Positions 61,980 through 64,000 of a stretch of 64,000 nucleotides of DNA are shown here, piece after piece; the first letter of the stretch is position 1; each line of letters opens with the position of its first letter. The translations under genes were made by a program, and so were the position numbers. The notes beneath the pieces were generated by a model. The model ran no database searches, had not been told where the DNA came from, and saw only the letters and a list, made by a program, of their open reading frames with translations. The DNA lies in assembly GCA_963682055.1 (NCBI GenBank), contig OY821748.1, forward strand, positions 33,029,661 through 33,093,660, given 5' to 3'. This DNA is from Primula veris (Eukaryota; Streptophyta; Magnoliopsida; Ericales; Primulaceae).

Positions 61980-62508
61980 TCTTACTATTATTTAAGCAAA
62001 GACCCCCTTATGAGGCCTTGCCGCCTTGGAACATTTTGTTCCCATAATACCCTTGCTAACTACATAAATTACAAAAAAACCAGCGCTGCTTTTCCATTTT
62101 AAAATATAACTGCCCATATAAACTGCACATTTAACCGCCCAGTACGTAGTTATCTTAATTACTTTCATAATTCCTCTTCGTGTCAATTGGTGTCTTCTCT
62201 CTAAATCTTTACAAAATAGAAAATAGGAAGTAATAATAAATGGGAAAAACCTCCTTTTTCATTCATCATCATTAAACTGATTATATCCAGAATGGACATA
62301 TTCACACCCTTTCTCTCTTTTTTTTTCTTTTTTCTAACGTCTTTGAACTAATTTATGTGTTAATTTGCTTTTGTGATTACTTTTTAATTAAAGTATTTTA
62401 TATAATTGTTATACTTCACATCTCATGGTAATGTTAATAACTTACTTATTTGGTTACACAATCAAACAATAAAATTGGTTGCACGCATCGCGTGCCTTGG
62501 CTTACTAG
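61980..62508 (+). mobile_element. Non-autonomous Helitron in HEMB intron 6
   Basis: The 529-bp element begins TCTTACTATTATTTAAG after an A and ends ACTAG before a T. That is the A|TC...CTAG|T arrangement typical of Helitrons. Eleven bases before the end is the hairpin GCACGC-ATC-GCGTGC, the Helitron 3' stem. There are no terminal inverted repeats, target duplication or coding capacity. Confidence 0.82.
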
Positions 62509-62549
62509 TATCTATATATGTATACATGCATCAGATGTATATACATACA

Positions 62550-62700
62550 CTAGCTGTCGAGCCCACGCGATGTGTGTGAACCAAAACATAAATAATTATT
62601 AAAGAAAAAATAGATTACCTGTTGTGATGCATCGAAGAAGGAAAATATGGGCAAAAACAAAAATGAGAGAGATTGGTTTTTGAAATGCTTAGTTTCGTCT
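62550..62700 (-). mobile_element. Possible second Helitron 3' end, opposite strand
   Basis: On the minus strand the sequence reads TCACACACATCGCGTGGG, then CTCGACAGCTAG followed by T: an imperfect GC-rich stem about ten bases before CTAG|T. It faces the plus-strand terminus at 62508, with 41 bp between the two ends. It is duplicated in the second unit near 63257. The 5' end of this element was not identified. Confidence 0.45.
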
Positions 62701-63215
62701 TTACTATTATTTAAGCAAAGACCCCTTTATGAGGCCTTGGAACATTTTGTTCCCATAATACCCTTGCTAACTACAGAAATTACAAAAAAAACAGCGCTGC
62801 TTTTCCATTTTAAAATATAACTGCCCATATAAACTGCACATTTAACCGCCCAATACATAGTTATCTTAATTACTTTCATAATTTCTCTTCATGTCAATTG
62901 GTATCTTCTCTCTGAATCTTTACAAAATAGAAAATAGGAAGTAATAATAAATGGGAAAAACCTCCTTTTTCATTCATCACCATTAAACTGATGATATCCA
63001 GAATGGACAGGTTCACACCCTTTCTCTCCTTGTTTTTTTTTTATTGTCTTTGAACTAATTTATGTGTTAATTTGCTTTTGTGATTATTTTTTAATTAAAG
63101 TATTTTATATAATTGTTATACTTCACATCTCGTGGTAATGTTAATTACTTACTTATTTGGTTACGCAATCAAACAATAAAATCGGTTGCACGCATCACAT
63201 GCCTTGGTTTACTAG
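62698..63215 (+). mobile_element. Second Helitron copy (from tandem duplication)
   Basis: Nearly identical to 61980-62508, starting TCTTTACTATTATTTAAG and ending ACTAG|T. Because flanking DNA is duplicated with it, this copy arose by tandem duplication and not by an independent insertion. Confidence 0.8.
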
Positions 63216-63575
63216 TATCTATATATGTATACATGCATCAGATGTATATACATACACTAGCTGTCGAGCCCACGCAATGTGTGTGAACCAAAACATGAAT
63301 AATTATTAAAGAAAAAATAAATTACATGTTGTGATGCATCGGGGAAGGAAAATATGGGCAAAAACGAAAATGAGAGAGATTGGTTTTTGAAATGCTTAGT
63401 TTCGTCTAATATGTGAAAATTATCATTTTCAAATGGGTAGTTAAACAAAGCACACGGTTATTTTGTAATTTCTGTAAATGCCGATGTTTTTTTTTTGTAA
63501 TTAAATGTTTCAAGGCTTCATAAAGGTCGTTCACATATAGTAATAATAAGATAAGATATATATTTGTTATATGTA

Positions 63576-64000
63576 TCTATATATACTACTACTATATGTG
63601 TAGAGGGCTTATGAAGCCTTGGAACTTTCCTTTCCAAAAATACTCTTGATATTAACCAAATTTACAAAAATACCAATTAATATTTAATCTAAAAAAATAA
63701 TGTGAATAACTGCTCTTATACTTAACTGTTCCCACGTTCTCTCTCTTGACAATTCTTAACAAGATAACTACCCGTCTCTCCATTTACAAATTAGAATTCT
63801 TCATCATCAAATCCTCTCCTTGAAAAAGCATTTTCTGTCCTTTTTTTTAATTCTTAATTATTGATATGTAACACCACACTTTGTACATAATTTAATTTTG
63901 GTTAGATTTGTTGGTAAGAATTTATATGTTTTGTTATAGTTTGAAGTTTTACATAAGGCCATACGAGATCACACACGCATTGCGTGGGCAGCTTTTTGTA
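63576..64000 (+). mobile_element. Third Helitron, partial at window end
   Basis: Starts A|TCTATATATACTACTACTAT, followed by GGGCTTATGAAGCCTTGGAAC, a diverged version of the opening of the other two copies. The hairpin-like CACGCATTGCGTGGGC appears at 63975-63990. The expected CTAG end should lie just past the window. It is still in intron 6 of HEMB, since no exon 7 is found. Confidence 0.65.

Larger units (their letters stand above)
61982..63408. repeat. Tandem duplication of ~0.71 kb including a Helitron
   Basis: Unit 1 (about 61982-62700) and unit 2 (about 62701-63408) match throughout with a few percent of differences, including about 190 bp of DNA beyond the Helitron 3' end. Unit 1 has an extra 5 bp (CCGCC or similar, near 62020). 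In unit 2 the hairpin is weakened to GCACGC-ATC-ACATGC. Confidence 0.9.

Noticed and set aside
61875..62102. 75-codon plus-strand frame running from HEMB exon 6 into the Helitron
   Set aside because: It is in the wrong frame relative to exon 6 and crosses a good splice donor at 61932.

Overview
The window is nuclear DNA from a flowering plant, most likely a eudicot. It is AT-rich and has intron-containing genes with plant-type splice sites, Ty1/copia and Ty3/gypsy retrotransposons, LINE relics, MITEs, Helitrons and long (TA)n tracts. I cannot name the species. No bacterial, organellar, CRISPR, rRNA or tRNA feature was recognised.

Only three host genes can be supported. At 24057-24857 (+) lies a small intronless gene for a Ser-rich protein with an N-terminal MGSC (probable N-myristoylation/palmitoylation); its last exon segment and 3' flank are tandemly repeated four times. 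At 27531-33219 (-) lies a complete ten-exon aldehyde dehydrogenase of family 3 (ALDH3H1-like, 480 aa). At 59308-61931 (+) lie the first six coding exons of plastid delta-aminolevulinic acid dehydratase (HEMB), a tetrapyrrole synthesis enzyme; its 3' part is beyond the window, behind an intron filled with Helitrons. These genes act in unrelated pathways and are simply neighbours.

Most of the rest is transposon. 849-9075 is a hAT-like non-autonomous element (8-bp target duplication) carrying a nested Mutator-like MITE and a nested copia element (E1). 9975-16617 is a Tat-type gypsy element with a 5' LTR, broken gag and pol, and no 3' LTR; it is fused to a truncated copia copy (E4, to 17924). 18480-20640 is an Athila-like gag relic. 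33680-37830 holds several MITEs, including a palindrome within a palindrome. 38446-45906 is an apparently intact copia element (E2): identical 200-bp LTRs, perfect 5-bp target duplication, open gag and pol. 47612-54859 is an old copia copy in the opposite orientation (E3). 45956-47250 and 55330-56390 are two diverged copies of a long LTR-like repeat, one with a run of hairpins.

The main biological story is the copia family. E1, E3 and E4 share inherited lesions that E2 lacks, yet E1 has 220/221 identical LTRs and a clean target duplication. That pattern suggests a coding-dead sublineage that still moved recently, probably using proteins from an autonomous relative such as E2.
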